64,000 nt of DNA from Virgibacillus indicus (lineage in GTDB: Bacteria > Bacillota > Bacilli > Bacillales > Amphibacillaceae). Positions 38,725 to 47,318 of the stretch are shown here, in pieces. Every line of letters begins with the position of its first letter. The first letter of the stretch is position 1. The stretch lies in NCBI RefSeq assembly GCF_002266285.1, contig NZ_NPMS01000001.1:682001-746000 (forward strand). Reading direction: 5' to 3'. The notes under the pieces are model-generated. The model had not been told where the DNA came from, made no database searches, and worked only from the letters and a program-made list of their open reading frames with translations. A program made the translations under genes and the position numbers.

Positions 38725-40008
38725 CTACCCAGCCATAATTTTACAAACTGCAATCCGGTCTTCTTTAATCCACCCCTGGATAAACTGATTGACTTCCTGA
38801 AGCGTTAATTTTTGAATGGCAGGTATAACTTCAAAAAAGTCTATATCCATTGTATTGTAATGGATATATTTATTAGATATAAATTCCAATGAGTTCATGG
38901 CACGCAAAAACTGACCAATTTTTTTCTTTTTCATTCGTCCAAATTCCTCATCAGAAAGTGATGCAGTATTCGTAGACAGCAGCATTTCTTTTACTTTGTT
39001 CACAAATTGATCAGGCTGTTCTGTATTACTGCCGATCAGTGTGTAACCAAAGTTTTTCTCAAGGTTCGTTTCGTAATGAAAACTATCATCTATAAGGCTG
39101 CTATGATACAGATCCTGATAAAATTGTCCGCCTTTTGAAAAGTAATAATCCAATACCATACTTTGCAGCAGATCTCTTTTCAGGAAATCTTCTTTTGCCA
39201 TTTCAGATGCCGACTCTTTAATTCCAATCGTGCATTTTGGTATCGATACAGGCATTGTAATTTTATTTTCCTTCATGGCAACTTCTGTTGGCTCATCTGG
39301 GAATTCTCTTTTTATTGTATCCATTTTTTTAAATGCTTTTGCTTGCTGATTACTTCGAATTAGGTCCATCATACTCTCAGGCTCAAAATTTCCTGCTATA
39401 AAAAGTGTCATATTTTCTGGATGATAAAAAGTGTTGTAGCAAGTATAGAGGTCATCTTTCGTAATGGAATGAATGGATTCAACTGTACCGGCAATATCAA
39501 TATTTACTGGATGACTTTTAAACATGGCCTTAATGGTTCCCATAAATGATTGCCAATCCGGCTGATCATCATACATCTTAATCTCTTGAGCGATAATGCC
39601 CTTCTCCTTCTCTACAGATTCCTCTGAAAAGTATGGTGCCTGAACGAAATCGATTAGTGTTTCCACATTCTTTTCAATATTATTTGTTGCCGAAAATAAA
39701 TAGGCAGTTTTTGTAAATGAAGTATAGGCATTTGGAGAAGCACCCTGCCGGCCGAAATCGGCAAATACATCCCGATCCTCTTTTTCAAATAATTTATGTT
39801 CCAGGAAATGTGCTACGCCTTCAGGAACTGTCACCAGTTCATCTTTCCCTATTGGTTCAAAGGTCTGATCAATAGAACCGTAATTTGTGGAGAACAGCCC
39901 ATAGGTTTTAGACATCTCCTGTTTCAGAAGCAAAAATACATGCAAACCATTATCCATTTTTTCTGTATAAATTGTTTCATTTATTTTCTCATATGTTTGC
40001 TTATTCAT
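38725..40008 (-). CDS. ymfH: M16-family zinc peptidase YmfH
   Basis: A 427-residue M16B peptidase with the inverted zinc motif HFLEH at 67-71 and the downstream metal-ligand Glu region (EKGIIAQEIKMYDD). It is the catalytic partner of YmfF, encoded directly upstream, which lacks the zinc motif; together they resemble the two-subunit M16B proteases. ATG 40008 overlaps the ymfF end (ATGAATAA), and its SD GAGGAGG lies within ymfF. In-frame GTG 40026 is less likely because it lies on the SD. Substrate unknown. Confidence 0.93.
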   Translation of the reverse strand: MNKQTYEKINETIYTEKMDNGLHVFLLLKQEMSKTYGLFSTNYGSIDQTFEPIGKDELVTVPEGVAHFLEHKLFEKEDRDVFADFGRQGASPNAYTSFTKTAYLFSATNNIEKNVETLIDFVQAPYFSEESVEKEKGIIAQEIKMYDDQPDWQSFMGTIKAMFKSHPVNIDIAGTVESIHSITKDDLYTCYNTFYHPENMTLFIAGNFEPESMMDLIRSNQQAKAFKKMDTIKREFPDEPTEVAMKENKITMPVSIPKCTIGIKESASEMAKEDFLKRDLLQSMVLDYYFSKGGQFYQDLYHSSLIDDSFHYETNLEKNFGYTLIGSNTEQPDQFVNKVKEMLLSTNTASLSDEEFGRMKKKKIGQFLRAMNSLEFISNKYIHYNTMDIDFFEVIPAIQKLTLQEVNQFIQGWIKEDRIAVCKIMAG

Positions 40009-41290
40009 TGGGTGCAGCCTCCTCACTTGTTAATAAATATACCGTATCTTCTTCAATTTTACCCGCTGCTTTAATCACATCATCTTTTGTTACTCTTCTG
40101 ATGTTTTCAATTAACTGTTCAGGAGGGAGTTCTTTTCCTGCCAGCACCTGCTGATACAATAGTTCAATTAGTCCATATGAATGATCGATCGTCTCCAGCA
40201 GCTGGCTGATAATCAGCTCTTTCGTTTCTTCCAGTTCCTTATCTGTAAAATCTCCATCCTTCATGGCACTCAGTTGCAATTTAATGATATCTTTTGCTTT
40301 TTCAAAATCAGCTGGTGCAATACCGCTGAGCACAAACAGCAAGCCTTTTTGACTTTCAATCCGGGAAGCAGCATAATATGCCAGACTATTTTTCTCCCGT
40401 ACATTAATGAATAATTTGGAACTCGGAAACCCTCCAAAAAGTCCGTTAAATACTTGCAGTGCAAAATAGTCCTGATCCCGGTAGGTGGTATTCGTCCGGT
40501 AGCCAATATGCAGTTTTGCCTGCTGAATATTTTGCTTTTCAATAATTTCCTTTGGCTTATCCGTTTGTTTTTCAACAGGCTTCAGCTGCTGTACGGTATC
40601 CTTTTTTTCCCCACGATTCATTGATGATACTATTTTTTCACCAATCGTATTTTCATCAAAATCTCCCAGCACATAAATATCCAGCTGATCTGCTGCAAGC
40701 ATCTCTTTATAATAATCATATAAACCTTCTGGGGTTATCGAGCTTAGATCCTCTTCATAACCATGTACATGCAGCTGATAGGGTTCCCCCTCACACATTT
40801 CATCAATTAATCGCATATTTGCATAGCTCATTTTATCATCCATGATGGCATTCATCTTTTGCCTGAGTGTTTCCCTCTCACGGTTAAACGTATCCTTTTC
40901 AAAAGCCTTGCCATCAGCATTTGGCTGGAAAAGAAATTCACTGAAAAGTTCTAAAGCTTCATTAATAATAGATGATTCTTCTGGAATGAATTTTTCATTG
41001 GCAAGCTCCATGCGAAGTGTAATCACATGATTTTCACCTTTTTTCCCCCCGTCAACTGAAAGCACTGCCCCGTACAGTTCATCGAGTTTAAGCTGAAGTT
41101 CCTTGCGGCTTGGATAGCTTTTTGTTCCCTGTCTTAAAATATAGGGAAGCAAGGCTCTCTTCGTAATGGTTTCACGTTTTAATGGTGCTTTTAATTTCAC
41201 TGCAATATTAATTGTCTTAAATTTATTGCTTTGGATAAAATGAATATTCAATCCATTTTTTTTCAACCTTTTTTCTTCGACATTAATCAT
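40001..41290 (-). CDS. ymfF: M16-family peptidase-like protein YmfF (no zinc motif)
   Basis: A 429-residue M16B-fold protein. Where HxxEH is expected near residue 50 the sequence reads YILRQGTKSYPS, so the zinc site is missing. The C-terminal half keeps the substrate-binding Arg/Tyr region FPSSKLFINVREKNSLAYYA. This is the non-catalytic half of a heterodimer with YmfH. It overlaps ymfH by 8 bp, so the two are made together. SD: GGAGG before ATG 41290. Confidence 0.93.
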   Translation of the reverse strand: MINVEEKRLKKNGLNIHFIQSNKFKTINIAVKLKAPLKRETITKRALLPYILRQGTKSYPSRKELQLKLDELYGAVLSVDGGKKGENHVITLRMELANEKFIPEESSIINEALELFSEFLFQPNADGKAFEKDTFNRERETLRQKMNAIMDDKMSYANMRLIDEMCEGEPYQLHVHGYEEDLSSITPEGLYDYYKEMLAADQLDIYVLGDFDENTIGEKIVSSMNRGEKKDTVQQLKPVEKQTDKPKEIIEKQNIQQAKLHIGYRTNTTYRDQDYFALQVFNGLFGGFPSSKLFINVREKNSLAYYAASRIESQKGLLFVLSGIAPADFEKAKDIIKLQLSAMKDGDFTDKELEETKELIISQLLETIDHSYGLIELLYQQVLAGKELPPEQLIENIRRVTKDDVIKAAGKIEEDTVYLLTSEEAAPNE

Positions 41291-41366
41291 TACATATCCT
41301 CCAGTACATTATAATCTATTTTATTCTGCACATATTTACCAGTTGTCATCCATTATACGGCAAAAA

Positions 41367-41402
41367 AAACTGACTTGCTATGAATACATAACAAGCCAGT
41401 TT
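41367..41402 (-). terminator. nupQ terminator
   Basis: CAAGCCAGTTT and AAACTGACTTG arms pair with one mismatch; on the minus strand a run of eight T follows. It separates the transporter from ymfF. Confidence 0.88.
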
Positions 41403-41410
41403 CGTATTAA

Positions 41411-42364
41411 TTATCTGCTTCCCTTTATATACGGCTCTCCATTTGCTCTTGGTGCATCTGCACGGCCGATAAATCCTGCTAATGCAAGTATTGTTAAAAC
41501 ATATGGTGCAATAAGCAAGAAAACCTGCGGCACACTTTCAAGAAGTGGAATATTGCCTCCAATTACACTTAAACTTTGAGCAAATCCAAAAAACAATGCT
41601 GCTCCCATAGCACCCAGTGGATGCCATTTTCCAAAGATAACAGCAGCTAGTGCCATAAACCCTTGTCCAACAATGGTTGAATGAGAGAAGTTCGAAACGA
41701 TGGTTAGTGCGAATACAGATCCGCCCAGACCACCTAATGCACCAGAAAGAATAACAGCAATATAACGCATTTTATAAACATTGATGCCATTTGTATCTGC
41801 AGCCATCGGATGCTCTCCAACAGCCCGCAGTCTTAAGCCAAACGGTGTTTTGTACAGAACATACCATGCAATGAATGCGAACAGGATCGCAACATATGAT
41901 GTGGTATAAATCCCCTGGAAGAACATTGGTCCGATCAGCGGGATTTCGGACAGCAATGGAATGTCGGTTCTGAAAAATGGTTCTGTTACCATATCTGTCT
42001 GCCCTTTGTCATACCATTGTTTTGTCAAATAAACTCCTATACCTAATGCAAGCATATTAATAGCTACACCACTAACTACCTGGTTGGCATTAAATGATAC
42101 AGAGGCCACTGCGTGGATAATGGAAAATATAGCACCAATAACAGATGCAACAAGAATGGAAATCCAAGGTGTCCACGATCCAAAAACGTCAGCAAATGTC
42201 AGGTTAAACACAATACCTACAAAAGCCCCCATTACCATTAAACCCTCCAGACCGATGTTTACCACACCGGAACGTTCACTGAATACTCCGCCCAAAGCTG
42301 TGAATATCAGAGGTGCAGAAAAGAATAAAACTGTTGGAATAAGTGATTGCAATATATCAATCAT
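41411..42364 (-). CDS. nupQ: Nucleoside ABC transporter permease (NupQ-like)
   Basis: A 317-residue integral membrane protein of the branched-chain/ribose-type permease family, with about eight hydrophobic segments and the coupling region ALGGLGGSVFALT. Last gene of the importer. Its ATG follows the nupP stop directly (TAA-ATG), and GGAGGGG lies in the nupP end. Confidence 0.92.
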   Translation of the reverse strand: MIDILQSLIPTVLFFSAPLIFTALGGVFSERSGVVNIGLEGLMVMGAFVGIVFNLTFADVFGSWTPWISILVASVIGAIFSIIHAVASVSFNANQVVSGVAINMLALGIGVYLTKQWYDKGQTDMVTEPFFRTDIPLLSEIPLIGPMFFQGIYTTSYVAILFAFIAWYVLYKTPFGLRLRAVGEHPMAADTNGINVYKMRYIAVILSGALGGLGGSVFALTIVSNFSHSTIVGQGFMALAAVIFGKWHPLGAMGAALFFGFAQSLSVIGGNIPLLESVPQVFLLIAPYVLTILALAGFIGRADAPRANGEPYIKGSR

Positions 42365-43414
42365 TTATTTCCCCTCCTTTTTGAAGCGAAGTAATATCCA
42401 GCGAATGATATAACTGGAAGCTACAAAGAAAATAATAAGTGCAATAATAATATCTACTAATTCCGTAGGTACACCTGCACCTGTTGGCATCTGGCCGGCA
42501 CCTTCTTTTAAAACACCAAACAAAATAGCTGCCAGTATAACCCCAAAAGCATTATTTGCACCAAGCAGTGCTACAGCAATACCATCAAACCCAAGATTCG
42601 TAAAACCGGACATGATAGAAATTGTGCCATATGTGCCAAGACCTTCCATAGCCCCAGCCAATCCTGCAAATGCACCGGAGATCACCATGGATAATATAAT
42701 ATTTTTACTTACATTCATTCCGGCATATTTGGAAGCATGCTGGTTAAATCCAACAGCTTTTAATTCATATCCTATCGTTGTCCGCTGAATTATGAACCAC
42801 ATGGTAACTGCAGCAAATAAGGCAATTAGGATACCATAATGCATCCTGGAAAAGTAAGTCAAACCCTGCAGCCATTCGGAAGCCAACGAAGCTGATGGAG
42901 AAATTGCATCAGTTGTCGTTTCCTGCTCTGTCAATACATTCCGGATAATTTCATTTACAGAATATAATGCAATATAGTTCATCATAATTGTTACAATTAC
43001 CTCATGTACACCGAGCTTAGCTTTTAAAAGACCTGGTATAAAACCCCAAAGAGCTCCTGCTGCCAATGATGCCAAAATGGCAAGCGGAAGGTGAATAATC
43101 ATTGGTGCATCGATAGCCAGTCCAACCCATACTGCGGCAAGCCAGCCAACGATAACCTGACCTTCTGCACCAATATTAAATAATCCTGTACGAAAAGCGA
43201 AGGCTACAGCCAGACCTGTAAGAAGCAATGGAGTGATTCTTCTGACTGTCTCTCCCATTGTAAATGCATCACCGAAAGCGCCATTCCACAAAGCTGTATA
43301 GCCAAGTATTGGATTATAACCGGAGATGAGCATAATAATCGCTCCGGCGATCAGCCCAAGCAAAACAGAAATAATCGGTATTAAAATGGTAAATAATTTA
43401 TTACTCTTTGTCAT
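42365..43414 (-). CDS. nupP: Nucleoside ABC transporter permease (NupP-like)
   Basis: A 349-residue membrane permease paired with NupQ, with about ten hydrophobic helices and the family block GAEGQVIVGWLAAVW plus AGLAGAMEGLG. ATG 43414 lies 14 bp inside the end of nupO, with AGGTG upstream in nupO; the longer frame from 43474 has no support. Tight packing of nupO, nupP and nupQ indicates one mRNA. Confidence 0.92.
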   Translation of the reverse strand: MTKSNKLFTILIPIISVLLGLIAGAIIMLISGYNPILGYTALWNGAFGDAFTMGETVRRITPLLLTGLAVAFAFRTGLFNIGAEGQVIVGWLAAVWVGLAIDAPMIIHLPLAILASLAAGALWGFIPGLLKAKLGVHEVIVTIMMNYIALYSVNEIIRNVLTEQETTTDAISPSASLASEWLQGLTYFSRMHYGILIALFAAVTMWFIIQRTTIGYELKAVGFNQHASKYAGMNVSKNIILSMVISGAFAGLAGAMEGLGTYGTISIMSGFTNLGFDGIAVALLGANNAFGVILAAILFGVLKEGAGQMPTGAGVPTELVDIIIALIIFFVASSYIIRWILLRFKKEGK

Positions 43415-44939
43415 GTGATTCACCTGCCCCACTAGCCTTGCTTCCTGCCATAAGGAGGCCAAGCTCATGTTCATTTGTTTCTTCAGGTTTCATTGTGGAA
43501 ACAATTTTACCATCAAACATAACTGCAATTCTGTCACTGACATCAAGTATTTCATCCAATTCAAAGGAAACAAGTAATACAGCCCGTCCTTTATCCCGCT
43601 CTTCAATCAATCTTTTATGGATAAATTCGATCGCCCCTACATCAAGTCCTCGCGTCGGCTGTGCTGCAATTAATAATTCAGGTGAACGATCAAGTTCACG
43701 CCCAATTATTGCCTTTTGCTGGTTTCCACCTGAAAGAGCTCTCGCTTTTGTGAATTCGCTTGGTGTACGCACATCATATTCCTCAATTATTTCCTTCGCT
43801 TTTTTGTATATTTCTTTATAATCAAGGATTGAAGCTTTTGAATATGGCTTTTTATAATATGTCTGCAAAACAATGTTTGCCCCAACCGGATAATCCAGTA
43901 CCAAACCATACTTATGCCGGTCCTGTGGTATATGTCCTATGCCACTTTCGGTAACTTTCCTTGGTGACAAATTTTTAATGTTTTTGTTTTTTAAGGTAAT
44001 GGAACCGGATTCACTTTTTCTGAGACCGGTAATAGCCTCAACCAATTCAGACTGACCGTTTCCATCAACACCAGCTATTCCGACAATTTCACCGGCACGG
44101 ATCTCAAGATCCAGTCCTTTTACCATACTTACCTTTCTAGAATCTTTAACAACAAGGTTTTCAATTTTAAACACAGTTTCTTTAGGTTCTGCAGGTTTCT
44201 TTTCAGTTTTAAAAACAACATCTCTGCCAACCATTAATGATGCAAGCTTGGAAACACTTGTATCGGCTACATCAACCGTCCCAATTCCTTTTCCTTTCCG
44301 GATTACTGTACAGCGGTCACAAACCTGCATAATTTCTTTTAATTTATGTGTAATTAATATAATCGATTTTCCTTCAGCAATCAGTGATTGCATTATTTCA
44401 ATAAGCTCGTGAATCTCCTGTGGTGTCAATACAGCAGTCGGCTCATCGAATATTAATACATCTGCTCCGCGATAAAGCGTTTTTAATATCTCGACACGCT
44501 GCTGCATCCCGACAGAAATATCACTTATCTTCGCAGAAGCGTCTACCTTCAGACCATATTTATCGGATATCTCCTGTACTTCCTTTTCTGCTTTTTTTAT
44601 ATCGATTTTCCCTTTTTTGGTAGGTTCATTGCCTAGAATAATATTTTGCGTAACTGTAAATGGTTCTACAAGCATAAAATGCTGATGGACCATGCCAATT
44701 CCAAGATCATTAGCTATATTCGGGTTTGTAATACTAACTTTTTTCCCTTTAACACGAATCTCACCTTTTTCAGGCTGATATAAACCAAACAGCACGTTCA
44801 TCAACGTTGATTTACCTGCACCATTTTCACCTAATAATGCATGTATTTCTCCTTTTTTCAGTTGAACTGTAATATCGTCATTTGCAACGATTCCCGGAAA
44901 TTCCTTTCGTATATTCAGCATTTCTATAACGTATTCCAC
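43401..44939 (-). CDS. nupO: Nucleoside ABC transporter ATP-binding protein (NupO-like)
   Basis: A 512-residue protein with two fused ABC domains. The first has Walker A GENGAGKST (37-45), a signature VGMQQRVEIL and IFDEPTAVL. The second has GVDGNGQSEL in the Walker A place and LSGGNQQKAIIGREL as signature, a degenerate arrangement typical of ribose/nucleoside importers. GTG 44939 follows GGGGTG by 7 nt. Confidence 0.95.
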   Translation of the reverse strand: MEYVIEMLNIRKEFPGIVANDDITVQLKKGEIHALLGENGAGKSTLMNVLFGLYQPEKGEIRVKGKKVSITNPNIANDLGIGMVHQHFMLVEPFTVTQNIILGNEPTKKGKIDIKKAEKEVQEISDKYGLKVDASAKISDISVGMQQRVEILKTLYRGADVLIFDEPTAVLTPQEIHELIEIMQSLIAEGKSIILITHKLKEIMQVCDRCTVIRKGKGIGTVDVADTSVSKLASLMVGRDVVFKTEKKPAEPKETVFKIENLVVKDSRKVSMVKGLDLEIRAGEIVGIAGVDGNGQSELVEAITGLRKSESGSITLKNKNIKNLSPRKVTESGIGHIPQDRHKYGLVLDYPVGANIVLQTYYKKPYSKASILDYKEIYKKAKEIIEEYDVRTPSEFTKARALSGGNQQKAIIGRELDRSPELLIAAQPTRGLDVGAIEFIHKRLIEERDKGRAVLLVSFELDEILDVSDRIAVMFDGKIVSTMKPEETNEHELGLLMAGSKASGAGESHDKE

Positions 44940-45064
44940 TATAGCTCACCCCTTTAGATACCATATGACTTTTTAATTAATAGTTTTTGCAAATTGCCAA
45001 ATGAAAAGGACAATCATGTAATTGTCCACTTCATTTGAAAATTTTAACAACGGAAATTTAATGC

Positions 45065-45093
45065 AGGAAAGGCTGAAATAATCAGCCTTTCCT
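45065..45093 (-). other. Intercistronic hairpin between nupN and nupO
   Basis: AGGAAAGGCTGA and TCAGCCTTTCCT form a perfect 12-bp stem with a 5-nt loop, 34 bp after the lipoprotein gene. No T-run follows on the minus strand, so it more likely protects the nupN 3' end or lowers read-through into nupOPQ. Confidence 0.6.
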
Positions 45094-45126
45094 TATTATT
45101 TTTATCCCGCTAAATGAAGATTCATT

Positions 45127-46239
45127 TTATAGTCCGTCTACAAATGCTTCCGTTTCTTCACGGGTTTGAGGAACTTCTACTTCCCCGCTAGCAATTTTTT
45201 CTTGCCATTCTTCTACTTCGCTGACAATATCATCCGTCATTGCTTCTTCATTTGTCGTAGCAAAACTTATAGCTTCTTCTTCCAATCCGAATTCCAATAC
45301 TTCACCACTAGGAAATTCACCATTCATCGTTTGGTTAGAAACATCCTGTACAGCAACGTCAACACGTTTAACCATGGAAGTTAACGTTACATTATGGTCA
45401 CCGATTTGTCCTTCTTCATGCTGATCACGGTCAACACCAATTACCCAGATTTCACGGTCAGGATCATTTTGTTTAAGGTCTTTCGCTTCGTTAAATACAC
45501 CATTTCCTGTTCCGCCAGATGCATGGTAAATTATATCAATATCGTTATTGTACATATTAGAAGCAATAATTTTTCCTTTAGCAGCATCACCAAATGATTC
45601 TGCATACTCTACTTCAATTTCAATATCAGGATTTACAGATTTAGCTCCTGCAATAAATCCAGATTCAAATTTATTTATTAATGGTGAATCGATTCCGCCA
45701 ACAAAGCCTAATTTGTTTGTGTTTGTTTTAAGGGCTGCAGCTACACCAACCAAAAATGAACCTTGATGTTCTTTAAATGTAATACTCACACCATTATCCG
45801 CTTCAATCGTATCATCAACTAATGCAAAATAAGTATCAGGATATTGATCTGCAACCTTTTGCAGGTCTTCTTTCAATTCAAAACCAATACCAAAGATTAA
45901 ATCATATTCATCACGAATTAAACGGTTTAAGTTTGGAATATAATCAGCTTTATCATTGGATTGTGCATAATCTATTCCATTCCCTTTAGAAAGACCATGC
46001 TCTTCTCCCCAAGCCTTCAGTCCTTCCCATGATGATTGGTTAAACGATTTATCATCAACACCACCAATATCTGTTACCATTGCTGCAGAGAAATCTGTTG
46101 ATGATTCTTCACTATCCCCTTCATTACCGCTGGCTTCACTTTCACTTTCACTTTCAGATCCGCCGCCTCCACAGGCTGCCAGAATCAAACCAAGACTCAA
46201 GAGTAATGCAAACAATAAAATAAACTTATTTTTCCTCAA
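45127..46239 (-). CDS. nupN: BMP-family nucleoside-binding lipoprotein (NupN-like)
   Basis: A 370-residue membrane lipoprotein that delivers substrate to NupOPQ. From TTG 46239 it has a basic n-region, a hydrophobic core and the lipobox LAAC (Cys23), then a Gly/Ser/Glu linker and the BMP/PnrA domain with VTDIGGVDDKSFNQSSWEG and IYHASGGTGNG. GGGGG precedes the TTG by about 8 nt. Another in-frame TTG at 46314 lies only 3 nt after a full AGGAGGTGAT and would give a 48-residue signal region, so it is less likely. Substrate (purine nucleosides) is inferred from family. Confidence 0.9.
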   Translation of the reverse strand: MRKNKFILLFALLLSLGLILAACGGGGSESESESEASGNEGDSEESSTDFSAAMVTDIGGVDDKSFNQSSWEGLKAWGEEHGLSKGNGIDYAQSNDKADYIPNLNRLIRDEYDLIFGIGFELKEDLQKVADQYPDTYFALVDDTIEADNGVSITFKEHQGSFLVGVAAALKTNTNKLGFVGGIDSPLINKFESGFIAGAKSVNPDIEIEVEYAESFGDAAKGKIIASNMYNNDIDIIYHASGGTGNGVFNEAKDLKQNDPDREIWVIGVDRDQHEEGQIGDHNVTLTSMVKRVDVAVQDVSNQTMNGEFPSGEVLEFGLEEEAISFATTNEEAMTDDIVSEVEEWQEKIASGEVEVPQTREETEAFVDGL

Positions 46240-46359
46240 TCTAAATACCCCCATTTTGGATGATTTTAAAATAGTATACTTCTGAAATCTGATATGCGGT
46301 ATCTGTGTTGACAATCACCTCCTAAAAATGGATGTTCAGCATATATTACATGAATGCCC

Positions 46360-47085
46360 TTACATACGCTTTCTGAGAACATGAAAACTGAATACATCCG
46401 AACGAAAGTAATTAGAAGAATATAGTACAGGTTCGTCATCTTCTGTATAATGCATTTGCTTTAATAGTAATAAAGACTGTTCTGGATCACATTCCAAAAT
46501 ATTATAAATGCGTTCATGATAACCAATTGGTTCGATGTATGTAACGGCATATGCAATGTGCTTTCCAGCATATTCTTCCATCAGCTTAAATAAAGAGTCT
46601 TCCGTATGAACTCTTTCCAGAGGTATTAATTTCTCAGGCACCTTATCGATGCAAAATACAACAGGTTTATTATCAGCTGTTCGAACCCGTTCAATTTTCG
46701 CCAGTATCTCAATTTTTTCTGGTAAAAATTTATTTCTCTCTTCTTCTGTCGGCTCCTGGAATTCCGTTGTTAAATATTGTGAACCGGCCTTTTTCCCAGA
46801 TTGTTCGATCATATAGGTAACACTGTTTAACTGTTCTATCCCAGATGAGTAGATCGGCTTGGGATTAACAAAAGTTCCTACACCATGCTTTCGTGATACT
46901 ACGTTTTCTTCTTCCAATATCCTTAAAGCTTCTCTCAATGTAGCACGTGACACACCCAATAATCTGGACAATTGAAATTCGGATGGCAATTTTTCCTTTT
47001 CTTTATATTTACCGCTTTCAATATCCCGCTTTATTTCATCTATTACTTGTAAATATAAATGTCTAGAATCAGATTTAATCGACAT
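46360..47085 (-). CDS. ymfC: GntR/HutC-family regulator YmfC
   Basis: A 241-residue regulator with an N-terminal winged helix (about 7-75, [25 protein letters not shown] shortened here to its core [12 protein letters not shown]) and a C-terminal UTRA ligand-binding domain. B. subtilis ymfC lies at the same site between spoIIIE and ymfF. Here the nup importer genes follow in the same direction, so it probably controls them and senses a nucleoside-related ligand (inference). AAGGGGG precedes ATG 47085. Confidence 0.88.
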   Translation of the reverse strand: MSIKSDSRHLYLQVIDEIKRDIESGKYKEKEKLPSEFQLSRLLGVSRATLREALRILEEENVVSRKHGVGTFVNPKPIYSSGIEQLNSVTYMIEQSGKKAGSQYLTTEFQEPTEEERNKFLPEKIEILAKIERVRTADNKPVVFCIDKVPEKLIPLERVHTEDSLFKLMEEYAGKHIAYAVTYIEPIGYHERIYNILECDPEQSLLLLKQMHYTEDDEPVLYSSNYFRSDVFSFHVLRKRM

Positions 47086-47274
47086 ACAGAACCCCCTTTT
47101 ACTGATAATCTATTAAAATTAATTTTTAAGAGATCCGACCTCTGACGTATGACTATTTTGTCCGTAATTACTATACCATTAATAACATAATAAATAAATA
47201 GAAATAGGACAAATTTCTCACTATTTTTTTTACTAGTTTGTGAGATTATCAGTACACATTTAACCAGAAAAAAA

Positions 47275-47299
47275 CAAGTCCAAAATAATATTGAACTTG
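47275..47299 (-). terminator. spoIIIE terminator
   Basis: CAAGTCCAA and TTGAACTTG arms form an 8-9 bp stem; on the minus strand a run of seven T follows. Confidence 0.75.
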
Positions 47300-47318
47300 C
47301 TCTTTTCGATTATAATCC

